IMG/VR virus record: IMGVR_UViG_3300045131_000428
Coordinates: 1-45,406 of that record
Origin: a virus
Reading direction: 5' to 3' (one strand)
DNA: 45,406 nucleotides
Shown: piece by piece, positions 1 to 14,300 of the stretch
How positions within the stretch are numbered: the first letter of the stretch is position 1
How the letters are laid out: the number at the start of each line of letters is the position of its first letter
Position numbers and translations under genes: made by a program
Notes under the pieces: generated by a model
Databases searched by the model: none
What the model was told of the DNA's origin: nothing
Seen by the model: only the letters and a program-made list of their open reading frames with translations

Positions 1-1
1 T

Positions 2-133
2 GCAAGAGACAGAGCAGTGGTAGCAGTTAATCATGCTAAATGGCAAGCGGCCACTGCATATTGTAAAATGCAAGGTTTTTCCTTTCGCGTAATTACAGAA
101 GATGATCTTTTTAGAAATGGGTCACGAAAGTAA
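2..133 (+). CDS. C-terminal end of a TnsA-like head-completion nuclease (T4 gp4-like), partial
   Basis: An open frame enters from the left edge and stops at 131-133, giving 43 residues. They include H-A-K-W-Q-A-A-T-A-Y-C and F-R-V-I-T-E-D-D-L-F. The K-W-x-A-A-x-x-Y-C ... F-x-[IV]-[IL]-T-E pattern is typical of the C-terminal part of TnsA-type endonuclease folds, which in T4-like phages are annotated as head-completion protein gp4. In that family the protein acts on the DNA-filled head before tail joining. The catalytic residues lie outside the window, so function rests on this tail and on the neighbouring small terminase gene. Moderate confidence. Confidence 0.55.
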   Translation, partial: ARDRAVVAVNHAKWQAATAYCKMQGFSFRVITEDDLFRNGSRK

Positions 134-140
134 CTAAATA
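133..140 (+). promoter_or_regulatory. Late-type promoter box ACTAAATA, leaderless spacing
   Basis: The box ends 6 nt before the ATG at 146 and overlaps the preceding stop codon. It resembles the T4 late -10 element TATAAATA, which would put transcription start at about the A of the ATG. No Shine-Dalgarno sequence lies between box and start. Confidence 0.45.
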
Positions 141-145
141 CTTTT

Positions 146-622
146 ATGAACAAAAAATTAGAAGAACTTTTTGAACTCCCGCAAGATGAAATAGACAACT
201 TGGCAAAACCAACCCCAGAAAACGCTCAGGAAATAACTACTGAGGCATTAGATAGTCTATCAAAAATAGAACAAGCATTGCCACAAGTACGTGGATTAGA
301 AGCCGCAGATGATGAGATGGATAGTCTTGCTACATTAGCACAAGACAGCTATAAAGATTTAATGGATTTGGGTATGCAAGTGGATAGCAGATATGCTAGT
401 GAGATATTCAATGTTGCTGGAACTATGCTAGGACATGCTATTACTGCAAAAACTGCTAAACTAAATAAAAAGCTAAAGATGATTGATTTGCAATTGAAAA
501 AAGCACAATTAGATCAAAAAGAAGCAAATAGGGACAAAGAGATTGAAGCTACTCCAATAGGAGAAGGAAGAGAACTTGATAGAAACGAGTTGCTTAAGAT
601 GTTGGCAGCAAAATCCACTTAA
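146..622 (+). CDS. Small terminase subunit, T4 gp16-like
   Basis: 158 aa, mostly helical and charged. The acidic N-terminus (about 1-60) is probably disordered. The centre (about 65-125, L-M-D-L-G-M-Q-V-D-S-R-Y-A-S-E-I-F then a K/L-rich helix) resembles the region of gp16-type small terminases in marine T4-like phages, where a Y-x-x-L/M-x-x-G segment is followed by an A/V-rich helix and a long coiled coil. The family recognises phage DNA and regulates the large terminase motor during head filling. Length and its place beside head-completion and virion genes fit. The large terminase gp17 is not in the window. The start follows a late-type box by 6 nt, suggesting leaderless translation. Confidence 0.6.
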   Translation: MNKKLEELFELPQDEIDNLAKPTPENAQEITTEALDSLSKIEQALPQVRGLEAADDEMDSLATLAQDSYKDLMDLGMQVDSRYASEIFNVAGTMLGHAITAKTAKLNKKLKMIDLQLKKAQLDQKEANRDKEIEATPIGEGRELDRNELLKMLAAKST

Positions 623-625
623 AAA

Positions 626-633
626 GATAAATA
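626..633 (+). promoter_or_regulatory. Late-type promoter box GATAAATA
   Basis: The box lies 21 nt upstream of the ATG at 654 and is followed by an AGGA Shine-Dalgarno. It belongs to the long-spacing group of GATAAATA boxes. Confidence 0.5.
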
Positions 634-653
634 ATATATACAGGAATAAAAAC

Positions 654-1283
654 ATGCGAAGCCTTAAACATTTCATTGTTGAAAGTATACATACTTACAA
701 GTATACTATCAAAATTGCCGGCACCATTGACAAAAACTTTATAGACATGTTTAAGTACAATCTAAAAAAGTTTGACCCAGTGGAAATTGGTGAACCAAAA
801 AGTACTCCAATACAGAAATCACCATATGGTTTTCCTAACTTAGAGAACGAAAGTGTTACATTGATTAAAGTTGAGTTTAGATACCCAGCTACAGAACCAA
901 TGGTGCAACAACTTGCTCAGTTATGCGGATACAATGTTAACATGGTGCGTATGATATCAACTGCTTTTGATGATAGTATTGATAGTGAACAGGCGGGATA
1001 TCAAAATGAAATGAGTCATAGCCCATTGCTTGATAAAGAAGAAATGGGTGAGCAGCCTGATGCCAAAGCAGCAAGCAAGGCGTACGGGGATTCATATTTA
1101 CAATCAATCAAAGATCAAGCTAAAGAGTCTAAGATTGATATTCCATATGCAGGGACAAGAACAAAAGATGCGTTTGACCCGTTCAAGCCATATTTAGATG
1201 ATAAGAAGATGGGGGACAAGAGCCCAATGAGTACTATAAAGATGCCACCAAAGCCAAAGACTGGCGCAGCATATAACCGTTAA
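654..1283 (+). CDS. Putative virion protein with capsid-targeting-like N-terminus
   Basis: 209 aa from the ATG at 654, chosen because it follows a late box and an AGGA ribosome site; an in-frame ATG at 576 overlaps the terminase gene and lacks either. The first ten residues, M-R-S-L-K-H-F-I-V-E, followed by S, resemble the T4 internal-protein leader M-K-T-Y-Q-E-F-I-A-E, which the prohead protease cuts after the Glu. The rest has a mixed alpha/beta part (about 15-110, with V-T-L-I-K-V-E-F-R-Y-P) and a hydrophilic, proline- and lysine-rich tail. I do not recognise an enzymatic motif. Context (terminase before, large acidic protein after) and the leader suggest a head or internal protein. Confidence 0.55.
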   Translation: MRSLKHFIVESIHTYKYTIKIAGTIDKNFIDMFKYNLKKFDPVEIGEPKSTPIQKSPYGFPNLENESVTLIKVEFRYPATEPMVQQLAQLCGYNVNMVRMISTAFDDSIDSEQAGYQNEMSHSPLLDKEEMGEQPDAKAASKAYGDSYLQSIKDQAKESKIDIPYAGTRTKDAFDPFKPYLDDKKMGDKSPMSTIKMPPKPKTGAAYNR

Positions 1284-1293
1284 GGAAAATAAA

Positions 1294-4242
1294 ATGGATT
1301 TCAGAGATATATTAAAATCGTTTGACAATTTATCAGAAGCCACAACTACTACTGATACAGGTGAAGTTCACACTGCTGACCCAGGTGGTTACGGTCGTAA
1401 AGACGATGAAGATGCTGACGGTAACCCAGTTAAGCAAGCACCTCCTGCCGTGAAGCGTGGCAAAGGTCGTCCTCCAAAAGCAGCCCCTGCAGGTAGCAAG
1501 CCTGATTGGTCAGCATTTGGTGTAACAGGTAAAGATGTTAAGTTGCCCAAGTGGGATAAAAGTAAAACTACTAAGCATAGTTTGAAAGAATACTTTGATC
1601 AATTAACCCAAGCATTGAATGAAGCTGATCAAATTGAAATCAAACCGGCTTCACAAATGCCTAAGCAGCCCGGACAAACACTACAGCCCGGACAACAGCA
1701 ACAAATGGCAGGTCAACCACAAAAGAACACACAAGTTATTGCACAAGGTGATAAGACACTAGGTACAGTTGACAACGCTCAATTAGCACAACAGATTAAA
1801 CAATCTATTGGTAAAGGTGAACTGACTTTAATGCCTGATCAACAAATGGCTGAAGATGGTGAAAATTGGATCAAGGGTGCTATTAAGCATCCGGGCGCCT
1901 TCACCACAAAAGCAAAATCTCACGGTATGACTCCTACTCAATTCAGAGCAAAAGTCTTAGCACACAAAGAAGATTATCCTGCTAAGACAGAAAAGCAAGC
2001 ACAACTTGCTACGACATTAAGCAAGATGCATGAGGCTGAAGCTCCACAGTACTTTGCACAATCAAGTCCACTAAGCACTGCTAATCGCGGTGTATTAGAA
2101 GGCAAGAAAGGTGTAAATCCTTTTGTCAAGAAAGATGACAAGGCTGAAAAGATTGGAAAAAAAGTTACCAAAGATATAGAAAAGGATGAGAAGAAAGGGA
2201 ACGCACCTAAGAAAGGTGTTAATCCTTTTGCTAAGAAATCTGCCAAACCAGACTTTCTAGATATAGATAAAGACGGTAATAAGAAAGAGCCAATGAAGAA
2301 AGCTGTCAAAGATAAAAAGAAAGTTAAAGAAGGCATGGAACATAATTTACAAGCTGCAAGACTTCAAGGTAAAAGCCATGCACTAAGAAAAATGCCATAC
2401 AATTGCACAAACGATGATATGGAAGAAGCAAGACACTATCACGACGGGTTCAAAGAAGGCTTAGATGAGTGCTATGGTCAAATGCCAATACTAGGTCTCA
2501 CTGCAATTGGTGAAATGGGTCAAGGACCTGAAGTTGGCACAATGGCTAGTTATGGCGCACATGATGTAATGGATGAAGGCATGGGTAAAGGTGATATAGA
2601 TATGTTTGGTGAAGATGATTATATGGATATTATCCAAGACATGATTGATAATAATCGCCGCTATATGAGTCCAAGTAGAAAACCAAGAGTAATGGCCGCA
2701 GTTAAAAAATATGTAGAATCAAACGGTGGAGTATTTGATCCTATGTTGTTTGAAGAAATGTATGATCGGATAGTATCATTCGCCCGAGATATATTTAACG
2801 AGCAAGGCATGGGTGAAGTAGATGAGATGGATAAGACTTCTTACATGAAGCAACAAGCAATTACAACGCCCGGTAACACTTTCAAAGCATTTGGACAAAC
2901 AATGCGTGATAACAATGTTTTAGATGAATTTGCTTTTGAATCATTAGATAAGCAATTAAATTCTTTACTTGAAAATGTTAATGAAGGTAGAATGAATGAA
3001 CTATCATTGGATTTTAAAGAGTTAACTGACGCAGAATTCAAAAAGAAATACGGTAAAACTAAGGCTGAATTCAAAGCCAATGTGAAAAGTGAAGAAAATG
3101 TATCTGAAGGAATGACAGTTTCAATCAGTAAAGGTCAACAAGGATCACCTGATTCAGTGTCAGTATCAGCACAAGATGGTGAAGCTGACCAATTGTTATC
3201 TATAATTAAATCAGCAGGTTTAGGCTTATTTGGAGGTGAAGAACAAGGTTTCAATGCACCACAAGGCTCAGCAGGTGCTCACGGTGGTATCAGCGTAGTT
3301 GATGACCATGACGGTATGATGTCATTGATGAAGAAATTGTCAGGCACTGGCGGCGGAGAAATGACAGATGACGGTGACTATGAAGATGAAGAAGGTTCCA
3401 GTGAAGAAGATCATGGGCATGAGGCAGAAACATGCGAGTCATGTGGCGACATGATGGAAGAGAATCATCAATGTGAATCCGATGAACAACCAGTTATGGG
3501 CGAAGATGAATCAGAAGATCAAATGACTGATGATGTATCTGAAGCAAATGCCCCAGATTCCGGTGCTGATAATACCAATGCTGATGTTGCAGGGAATGCA
3601 GCAGCTAATAGTGCATTGGCAACGGCAGATGCAGGTGCAGACGAAGAAGAAGGTGAAGTATATTCAAGCCCAACTAACGAAGCTGAAGATGAAACAGGTG
3701 AAGAAGCCGGCACAGACGCATTAGATGAAGATAACAATTGCAAAAAATGTGATTGCAATCCTTGCAAATGCGAAACAATGTCAGAATCAAGTTTCACTAA
3801 TCTTTTCAGAAAAATAGCAATGCTTTCAGAAGAATCAACTAAAGTAGAAGAATCAGAAGAAAGACCTTTTATTTGTGTACATGCTAAAAAAGGTAAGTGC
3901 GAAGTTAAAGCAAGTAGTAGTTATCAAGCAGCACAAAAAGCTGCTCAGAAATGGGGACTTAAAAGTACAGCTGGCATTGATGCCCACTTGTCTGATGTAA
4001 AAAAGGATACTAGTTCAATAGAAGAATCATACGCTAACAGTGCAGATGATACATTTGAAGCTGACATTGGATTTATGATGAATGTTATAAGTGGTGGATT
4101 GAATAAACAAAAATCTACCGGTCAAACAACTATCCCAGTAATCTCAGGGCAAAAGAATCGCATGGGTGCTGATGGCTTAGGTAATCCTATGAAAGAATCC
4201 ACTGAGTTGTTAAAAGACTACATGAAATTAAGCGGTCTATAA
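1294..4242 (+). CDS. Large acidic, disordered, modular virion (internal head) protein
   Basis: 982 aa with strong low-complexity character. Residues 1-130 are A/P/K-rich. There is a Q-rich stretch near 125-150, two K-K-G-V-N-P-F-x-K-K repeats near 271 and 306, and an acidic 680-820 region. Two Cys clusters occur at about 713-728 (C-x-x-C ... C) and 816-826 (C-x-x-C-x-C-x-x-C-x-C). A folded-looking R-P-F-I-C-V-H-A-K-K-G-K-C-E segment lies near 856. The N-terminus contains N-L-S-E-A (cut site after residue 15), and V-K-E-G, V-N-E-G and V-S-E-G occur at 344, 562 and 603, all matching hydrophobic-x-E prohead protease sites. No enzyme domain is recognised. It is most likely a head-internal or scaffold-associated protein processed during maturation. 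The gene follows its neighbour by 10 nt with an AGGA site and ends at a terminator. Confidence 0.55.
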   Translation: MDFRDILKSFDNLSEATTTTDTGEVHTADPGGYGRKDDEDADGNPVKQAPPAVKRGKGRPPKAAPAGSKPDWSAFGVTGKDVKLPKWDKSKTTKHSLKEYFDQLTQALNEADQIEIKPASQMPKQPGQTLQPGQQQQMAGQPQKNTQVIAQGDKTLGTVDNAQLAQQIKQSIGKGELTLMPDQQMAEDGENWIKGAIKHPGAFTTKAKSHGMTPTQFRAKVLAHKEDYPAKTEKQAQLATTLSKMHEAEAPQYFAQSSPLSTANRGVLEGKKGVNPFVKKDDKAEKIGKKVTKDIEKDEKKGNAPKKGVNPFAKKSAKPDFLDIDKDGNKKEPMKKAVKDKKKVKEGMEHNLQAARLQGKSHALRKMPYNCTNDDMEEARHYHDGFKEGLDECYGQMPILGLTAIGEMGQGPEVGTMASYGAHDVMDEGMGKGDIDMFGEDDYMDIIQDMIDNNRRYMSPSRKPRVMAAVKKYVESNGGVFDPMLFEEMYDRIVSFARDIFNEQGMGEVDEMDKTSYMKQQAITTPGNTFKAFGQTMRDNNVLDEFAFESLDKQLNSLLENVNEGRMNELSLDFKELTDAEFKKKYGKTKAEFKANVKSEENVSEGMTVSISKGQQGSPDSVSVSAQDGEADQLLSIIKSAGLGLFGGEEQGFNAPQGSAGAHGGISVVDDHDGMMSLMKKLSGTGGGEMTDDGDYEDEEGSSEEDHGHEAETCESCGDMMEENHQCESDEQPVMGEDESEDQMTDDVSEANAPDSGADNTNADVAGNAAANSALATADAGADEEEGEVYSSPTNEAEDETGEEAGTDALDEDNNCKKCDCNPCKCETMSESSFTNLFRKIAMLSEESTKVEESEERPFICVHAKKGKCEVKASSSYQAAQKAAQKWGLKSTAGIDAHLSDVKKDTSSIEESYANSADDTFEADIGFMMNVISGGLNKQKSTGQTTIPVISGQKNRMGADGLGNPMKESTELLKDYMKLSGL

Positions 4243-4258
4243 AAGAATCGTAACTTAA

Positions 4259-4288
4259 AATACTCGGCTTTATGTCGGGTATTTTTTT
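4259..4288 (+). terminator. Rho-independent terminator
   Basis: A 10-bp stem (4259-4268 pairing with 4274-4283, with G-U pairs) has a 5-nt loop, and the T run extends to 4288. It sits 16 nt after the stop of the 982-aa gene and separates head from fibre transcription. Confidence 0.8.
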
Positions 4289-4310
4289 GGGTTGTTGTTT
4301 CTTAAAAAAC

Positions 4311-9519
<5,209 letters not shown>

Positions 9520-9622
9520 TTATGTGTAATTTGCGGCGGCATAAATATATGTGACAACATTGTAAAATTCCTGGGGTCGCATCCGGCGTATCTTAGGTAA
9601 CAAAACATAAATGGAAATTAAA

Positions 9623-9766
9623 ATGAACGACAAAAAAATTGAACTATCTTTAAACTTGATCAACGGCATCTTGCAGTATCTGGCCACACGCCCCTACCAA
9701 GACGTTGTTGTATTGATTCAGGGGATCCAAGAGCAAGCCAAGGACGCATCTGTACCCGCGGAGTAA
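9623..9766 (+). CDS. Small conserved-type phage protein of unknown function
   Basis: 47 aa, M-N-D-K-K-I-E-L-S-L-N-L-I-N-G-I-L-Q-Y-L, then a helix with R-P-Y-Q-D-V-V-V-L-I-Q-G-I-Q-E-Q-A. It is amphipathic and helical, with no membrane segment. An in-frame ATG at 9611 would add four residues; 9623 is preferred because GGAA lies about 8 nt upstream. Short proteins of this look often follow tail fibre genes in phages and may be fibre- or lysis-associated, but that is from memory of similar loci. Composition is intermediate between the GC-rich fibre end and the AT-rich endolysin. Function unknown. Confidence 0.6.
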   Translation: MNDKKIELSLNLINGILQYLATRPYQDVVVLIQGIQEQAKDASVPAE

Positions 9767-9895
9767 AAAATTACCTGAAATCAAAAACCGTGGGGTTTTC
9801 GGCCTTCTAGCAGAGGGCAGCACCCCACAGTCTTGTGTAGTCGGTTACGGCGACATAAGCAGATTCTGGTAGGCATACGCATATTAGGAAAAAAA
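9767..9895. other. Intergenic segment with a large stem-loop (9788-9830)
   Basis: 129 nt without a gene. GTGGGGT (9790-9796) pairs with ACCCCAC (9822-9828). An inner arm GCCTTCT pairs with AGAGGGC with one wobble. A smaller GTCG/CGAC hairpin follows near 9839-9854. There is no T run, so it is not a standard terminator. It marks the right border of the GC-rich fibre segment. No tRNA signature was found. Confidence 0.45.
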
Positions 9896-10516
9896 ATGGT
9901 AACTTTAGATTTATTAACGCAGATATGTCCGCACACAAAATCAAGTATTCTTGAGGGATATATTGAACCACTTAACACCGTGGCTGAATACTATGAAATG
10001 AATGTGAATCCAGCAAGATTGGCTGGCTTTCTAGCACAAACTGCACACGAATCCGGTGGTTATAACTTCATTAAAGAAAATCTAAATTATAGTTCTAATG
10101 GACTACGCAGTACATTTGGTAAATATTTTACCAATGATGACATGGCAAATCAATATGCAAAAAAGCCAGAAAAGATTGCTAATCGTGTTTATGCTAACCG
10201 AATGAAAAACGGGGATGAATCAAGCGGTGATGGATATAAATTCCGCGGGCGTGGACTTATTCAATTAACTGGTCGTGATAATTATACTAAATTTGCCAAC
10301 GATTTGGGTATGAGTTTAGAAGATACTGTTGCTTACTTAGAGACACCAAACGGTGCAGTAGCAAGTGCAGGATGGTTCTGGGAAAATAACAAATTAAATC
10401 AATATTGTGATAGTGGAGATTTTGTTACATTAACTAAACGTATCAACGGTGGTACTATTGGGTTAGCAGATAGAAAACATCACTTTGAATTAGCGATGCA
10501 TTACTTAACAGCATAA
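9896..10516 (+). CDS. Endolysin, glycoside hydrolase family 19 (chitinase/lysozyme-like)
   Basis: 206 aa from the ATG at 9896, which has AGGA 8-9 nt upstream; a longer frame from 9833 reaches into the hairpin region and is rejected. GH19 features: A-Q-T-A-H-E-S-G-G-Y with candidate catalytic Glu52, K-E-N-L-N-Y with candidate second acid Glu61, and F-R-G-R-G-L-I-Q-L-T-G-R-D-N-Y near 117-130. These enzymes cut the glycan strands of peptidoglycan. No signal peptide or membrane segment is present, so release would need a holin; a holin-like gene lies at 20159. A second GH19 domain is in the fusion at 35164. It overlaps no neighbour and sits 1 nt before the next gene. Confidence 0.88.
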   Translation: MVTLDLLTQICPHTKSSILEGYIEPLNTVAEYYEMNVNPARLAGFLAQTAHESGGYNFIKENLNYSSNGLRSTFGKYFTNDDMANQYAKKPEKIANRVYANRMKNGDESSGDGYKFRGRGLIQLTGRDNYTKFANDLGMSLEDTVAYLETPNGAVASAGWFWENNKLNQYCDSGDFVTLTKRINGGTIGLADRKHHFELAMHYLTA

Positions 10517-10517
10517 T

Positions 10518-12995
10518 ATGTCACAGCCTATTTGGAATACCCCTGCTGGCTCTATAGGAAGTTATCCATATGGATATGCAACTTCATATGTATTATTGGC
10601 AACACCAGTTGCCCCCGCTACTAGTGTAAGCTATCAAGTTTTAGCAGGATCATTACCTAACGCAATAGTACTAAACACTAATACCGGTGTATTATCCGGG
10701 ATTCCTGCAATAGTAACATCTGACACACTAACTATATTCACTGTAAGAGCAACAGATAATTTAAATAATATCCGTGATAGAACATTTAGTATGTTGATTA
10801 CTGGTGCTGTTACACCACAGATTACTACACCAAGTGGGGTAATATTAACTACCCAAGATAGTGTTTGGACACAGATACAAATAGAATATTCTAATCCTGT
10901 TCCAAACAATATAGTATTAATAGAGTTACAACAGGGGCTATTGCCTCCGGGTCTTGAAATTTCTACATCAGGGTTGATACAGGGCTATCCACAACCACCA
11001 ACAACAATAGTTACATTACCCTTAGTAACCGCATTTAGTTTAAATACATCATCTACATCGTTGATTTATTGTTTATCAATTATAGGTATAACTATTGGAA
11101 GACCGGTGACATTTACCGATCCTATAGGTGGAATAATCGCAGGACAAACATATTATATAAAAACTATTGATACGACTAACACTGCATTTACTATATCTAC
11201 CACCCAAAATGGAAGTACTTTTGTATTGAGTGAAGATGCAGGAGGGATGAATATTACATTACCTGCAATTTCTACCGGTCAACCTATAATTAGAACTTAC
11301 AATTTTGTATTGGCACTAGTAAGTGCTTTGGGTAACGCAACTGCTTCTTATTCAATTACAGTTTTAAATCAAAACACCCCTGTAAGTCAAGGTGGTCCTG
11401 GAAACCCACCTAACACAAGACAGCCCACTTTATTAAATACTAGACCATTGACAATTACAGTAAATGATAGTGATCCGTATTATGGTTATTATTTATTGCC
11501 ACCGATAGCAACTTCAACGAATGCTCAATTAGGTACATTTTTAAGTGATAACTACTTTGCTTTCAAATTAATTGGATATGAGTTTGATGGCAACGATATT
11601 AATTATTATGTTTCTGGATTGCCGCAGGGAATAGCACATGATTCTACCACAGGTTGGATAACAGGAACTCCTATTTTGTCATCACCGGGTATTAATAACT
11701 ATAGTTTTACTGCACAAGTAGTAAGAGCAGGTAATACTGGAATAGTGTCTCCGGTGTTTAATTTTGCATTCAATCTAAGTTTGGATATCACTGGTACAAT
11801 ATCTTGGGTCACACTACAAGATTTAGGTACAATATATAACGACACTCTTAGCATATTAAAAGTCCTTGCAGTTTCGGACACCCCATTAGAGTATAGATTA
11901 ACTTCAGGTAGTTTACCTCCGAATTTAACATTATTACCCAGCGGTGAAATAACAGGTATTGTAGCTAGTCAACCAACAAATACTTTTTTAAATGTTGGTG
12001 AACAAACTGCTTTTACATTTACAATTCAAGCATACTCGTCAAACTTTGCTATTGTAGAATCTAGCAAAACATTTACCGTAAATGTATATCAAGAATATGG
12101 GCAACCTACTGATATATTATATATTCAAGCGGCCCCTAGCATTAACGATAGAAATATACTACGAACATTGTTAGACAGTGAAGCACTAATACCTACTGAA
12201 TTATTATACAGATCAGATGATGTTAATTTTGGAAAAGCAACCAATGTCATATACGACCATGCATATGGTATATATGCAAGTGGTCTACAAGAATATATAG
12301 CATCAGTCACACAAAATCATTACTGGAGAAATATCACTTTAGGTGAGCTAAAAACTGCTATTGCAAGAGATAACAATAATAATATAATTTATGAAGTAGT
12401 ATACAGTGAAGTAATTGATAATTTGATAAATCCCCAAGGGGTTAGTGTTCCTAGTAGTATATATTGGCCAACTCCAATTGATTTACATTTGGGACCTTGG
12501 TACACAAGTGTAACCGATATATTCACTAGCTATGTTGAATTGTTAAATCAACAATACTTTACTAGTTTGACTTCCGGATATGCTAGAACGCTATACCCTA
12601 ACAGTTTATTTAACATGCGTAATAGAGTAGCTGATATCCTGGGACAAGTATTAAACAGCACACTATTGCCAGTATGGATGACTAGTCAACAAACAAATGG
12701 TAGTACTTTGGGCTATACTCAAGCATGGGTAATATGCTATACAAAACCAGGCCAAGCTGAAACTATTAAAACGAATATAGAAACTAACTGGCCATATACT
12801 CTTAATCAGATTAATTTCAATATAGATAGATTTACAGTAGATAAGAGTACTACTTATAATTGGGAAAATGATTTTAATCCACCTGCATGGTCTAGTTTAC
12901 CTAGTGCTACTCCAGTACCAAACCCAATCAATAGTCAAGATTTCTTTGTATTGTTCCCTCGTGCAACTATTTTACCAGATGAAACTCAATACTAA
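10518..12995 (+). CDS. Virion structural protein with putative Ig-like domains
   Basis: 825 aa. Repeated units of the type L-P-x-[GAN]-[IL]-x-L-x-x-x-[TS]-G-x-[IL]-x-G-x-P appear near 50-65, 138-155, 370-390 and 465-480. This is the putative-Ig (He_PIG-like) pattern found in surface-exposed phage and bacterial proteins. A mixed C-terminal part (about 535-825), rich in Tyr, Asn and Trp, has no recognised fold. It probably belongs to the baseplate, tail or fibre complex, given its neighbours (fibre and second fibre-like gene). AT-rich codon use matches the phage core, unlike the distal fibre. Confidence 0.65.
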   Translation: MSQPIWNTPAGSIGSYPYGYATSYVLLATPVAPATSVSYQVLAGSLPNAIVLNTNTGVLSGIPAIVTSDTLTIFTVRATDNLNNIRDRTFSMLITGAVTPQITTPSGVILTTQDSVWTQIQIEYSNPVPNNIVLIELQQGLLPPGLEISTSGLIQGYPQPPTTIVTLPLVTAFSLNTSSTSLIYCLSIIGITIGRPVTFTDPIGGIIAGQTYYIKTIDTTNTAFTISTTQNGSTFVLSEDAGGMNITLPAISTGQPIIRTYNFVLALVSALGNATASYSITVLNQNTPVSQGGPGNPPNTRQPTLLNTRPLTITVNDSDPYYGYYLLPPIATSTNAQLGTFLSDNYFAFKLIGYEFDGNDINYYVSGLPQGIAHDSTTGWITGTPILSSPGINNYSFTAQVVRAGNTGIVSPVFNFAFNLSLDITGTISWVTLQDLGTIYNDTLSILKVLAVSDTPLEYRLTSGSLPPNLTLLPSGEITGIVASQPTNTFLNVGEQTAFTFTIQAYSSNFAIVESSKTFTVNVYQEYGQPTDILYIQAAPSINDRNILRTLLDSEALIPTELLYRSDDVNFGKATNVIYDHAYGIYASGLQEYIASVTQNHYWRNITLGELKTAIARDNNNNIIYEVVYSEVIDNLINPQGVSVPSSIYWPTPIDLHLGPWYTSVTDIFTSYVELLNQQYFTSLTSGYARTLYPNSLFNMRNRVADILGQVLNSTLLPVWMTSQQTNGSTLGYTQAWVICYTKPGQAETIKTNIETNWPYTLNQINFNIDRFTVDKSTTYNWENDFNPPAWSSLPSATPVPNPINSQDFFVLFPRATILPDETQY

Positions 12996-12998
12996 ATA
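12991..12998 (+). promoter_or_regulatory. Late-type promoter box ACTAAATA
   Basis: Overlaps the preceding stop codon and lies 20 nt upstream of the ATG at 13018, with CGGAA as ribosome site between them. Long-spacing group. Confidence 0.45.
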
Positions 12999-13017
12999 TA
13001 TATAACGGAATAAAACA

Positions 13018-14289
13018 ATGAGTACAATCAACACAAATCCAATTAATGTAAATTATCCTGTCCCGGGTGTTAACAACAACAGTCAAGGATTCAGAGATAA
13101 TTTTGCATCTATTGTAACCAATCTTAATGCTGCCGGAACAGAAATAACTGACCTGCAAAATAAAGTAGTAGTTAAGCAGGCTTTAATAGGTACTACTATT
13201 AACAATGATATGGCCAACACGCTTATCAGCAACGCAAGTACACGCAGTTTCAGAGCAACCACTTATAATTTAGGCAACGCATTATCAGGTACTGTTCTAG
13301 TAAATACTTCATTAGCAGATGTTCAGTATGGAACAATAGCAGCAAATACTACAATCAATTTTGGTAGTTGGGCACCAGCCGGCACGCAAAGTAATGTTCA
13401 ATTAAATCTATCAATATCTAATACCCTTTCTACTATTACTTTCCCGTCAAATGTAACATTGGGAGCAACTACACTTGAAAATTATTCAAATATAAATGGA
13501 AATACATCGGTCACTGTTCCATATGGGGTAACTCAACTTAATTATTTAATAAGTACAGTTGATTGTGGTACTACATTGTCTATTTCCGCAACTAATAGAC
13601 CAATTCAGTCTACACAAATTCAACAACGTCTTGTTCCTCCTACTGGATTTCAAGGTGACGTAAACGGAGATATTGCAGTTGGTTCTTCGGTTAATCAATT
13701 AACTATCACTGGGGCTAATACAGACCCGTATCTTACGACTTCCGGGAACACTACACAACTTTATACTGATTTGCCAATCGTATTCACCGGTACTTCACTT
13801 GCAGGTAATATAGTGGTGGGCACAACATATTATGTAAGAAATGTAGTGTCAAGCACTACATTTACAGTGTCATCATCTATTGGTGGTGCTAATATTGCTA
13901 TTGGAGCAAATGCATCTGGTACTTCAATGCTTGCTAACCCAACATCATACGTTTATATAGCAACTGACACATATAATTCTACTGCGTGTGCAACTAGTGT
14001 AACAAACACATTTTCGAGTGGCAATGTGATTACACTGTCGGGTAATTTGTCAAGTATAACTAGTGCAGTAAACTCACCAATTATCTTTACTGCTAATATG
14101 GGTGGATTGATTTCTAATACAGTATATTATATCAAAACTGTTGCTAGCCCAAATATCACAGTAAGTCAATCTAGGACAAACGGTGTGGCGGGAACAGTAG
14201 TTGCATTAACTTCAAATATAGTAGCAACTAGTGCTACTTATTATGTTGGTAATGATATTTGGAAAAAAATTGTACTGTCGCCGTGGTAA
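13018..14289 (+). CDS. Fibre-like virion structural protein
   Basis: 423 aa, rich in Thr, Ser, Asn and beta-strand patterns. The N-terminus (N-Y-P-V-P-G-V-N-N-N-S-Q-G-F-R-D-N-F-A) parallels that of the giant fibre ([18 protein letters not shown]), so both may dock on the same baseplate or fibre component. Middle and C-terminal parts contain repeated T-T-Y-Y-V-R/I-K and T-V-Y-Y-I-K-T segments also seen in the 825-aa protein (T-Y-Y-I-K-T-I). No catalytic motif. Probably a short fibre or baseplate appendage protein. Confidence 0.6.
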   Translation: MSTINTNPINVNYPVPGVNNNSQGFRDNFASIVTNLNAAGTEITDLQNKVVVKQALIGTTINNDMANTLISNASTRSFRATTYNLGNALSGTVLVNTSLADVQYGTIAANTTINFGSWAPAGTQSNVQLNLSISNTLSTITFPSNVTLGATTLENYSNINGNTSVTVPYGVTQLNYLISTVDCGTTLSISATNRPIQSTQIQQRLVPPTGFQGDVNGDIAVGSSVNQLTITGANTDPYLTTSGNTTQLYTDLPIVFTGTSLAGNIVVGTTYYVRNVVSSTTFTVSSSIGGANIAIGANASGTSMLANPTSYVYIATDTYNSTACATSVTNTFSSGNVITLSGNLSSITSAVNSPIIFTANMGGLISNTVYYIKTVASPNITVSQSRTNGVAGTVVALTSNIVATSATYYVGNDIWKKIVLSPW

Positions 14290-14295
14290 TAAATA
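14288..14295 (+). promoter_or_regulatory. Late-type promoter box AATAAATA, leaderless spacing
   Basis: The box overlaps the stop of the previous gene and ends 6 nt before the ATG at 14301. No ribosome site lies between. Same geometry as the boxes at 133, 18979 and 37005. Confidence 0.45.
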
Positions 14296-14300
14296 TTTGA

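Noticed and set aside
576-653. Upstream extension of the 654 gene
   Set aside because: It overlaps the terminase gene; the ATG at 654 has a late-type box, a ribosome site and a leader-like N-terminus.
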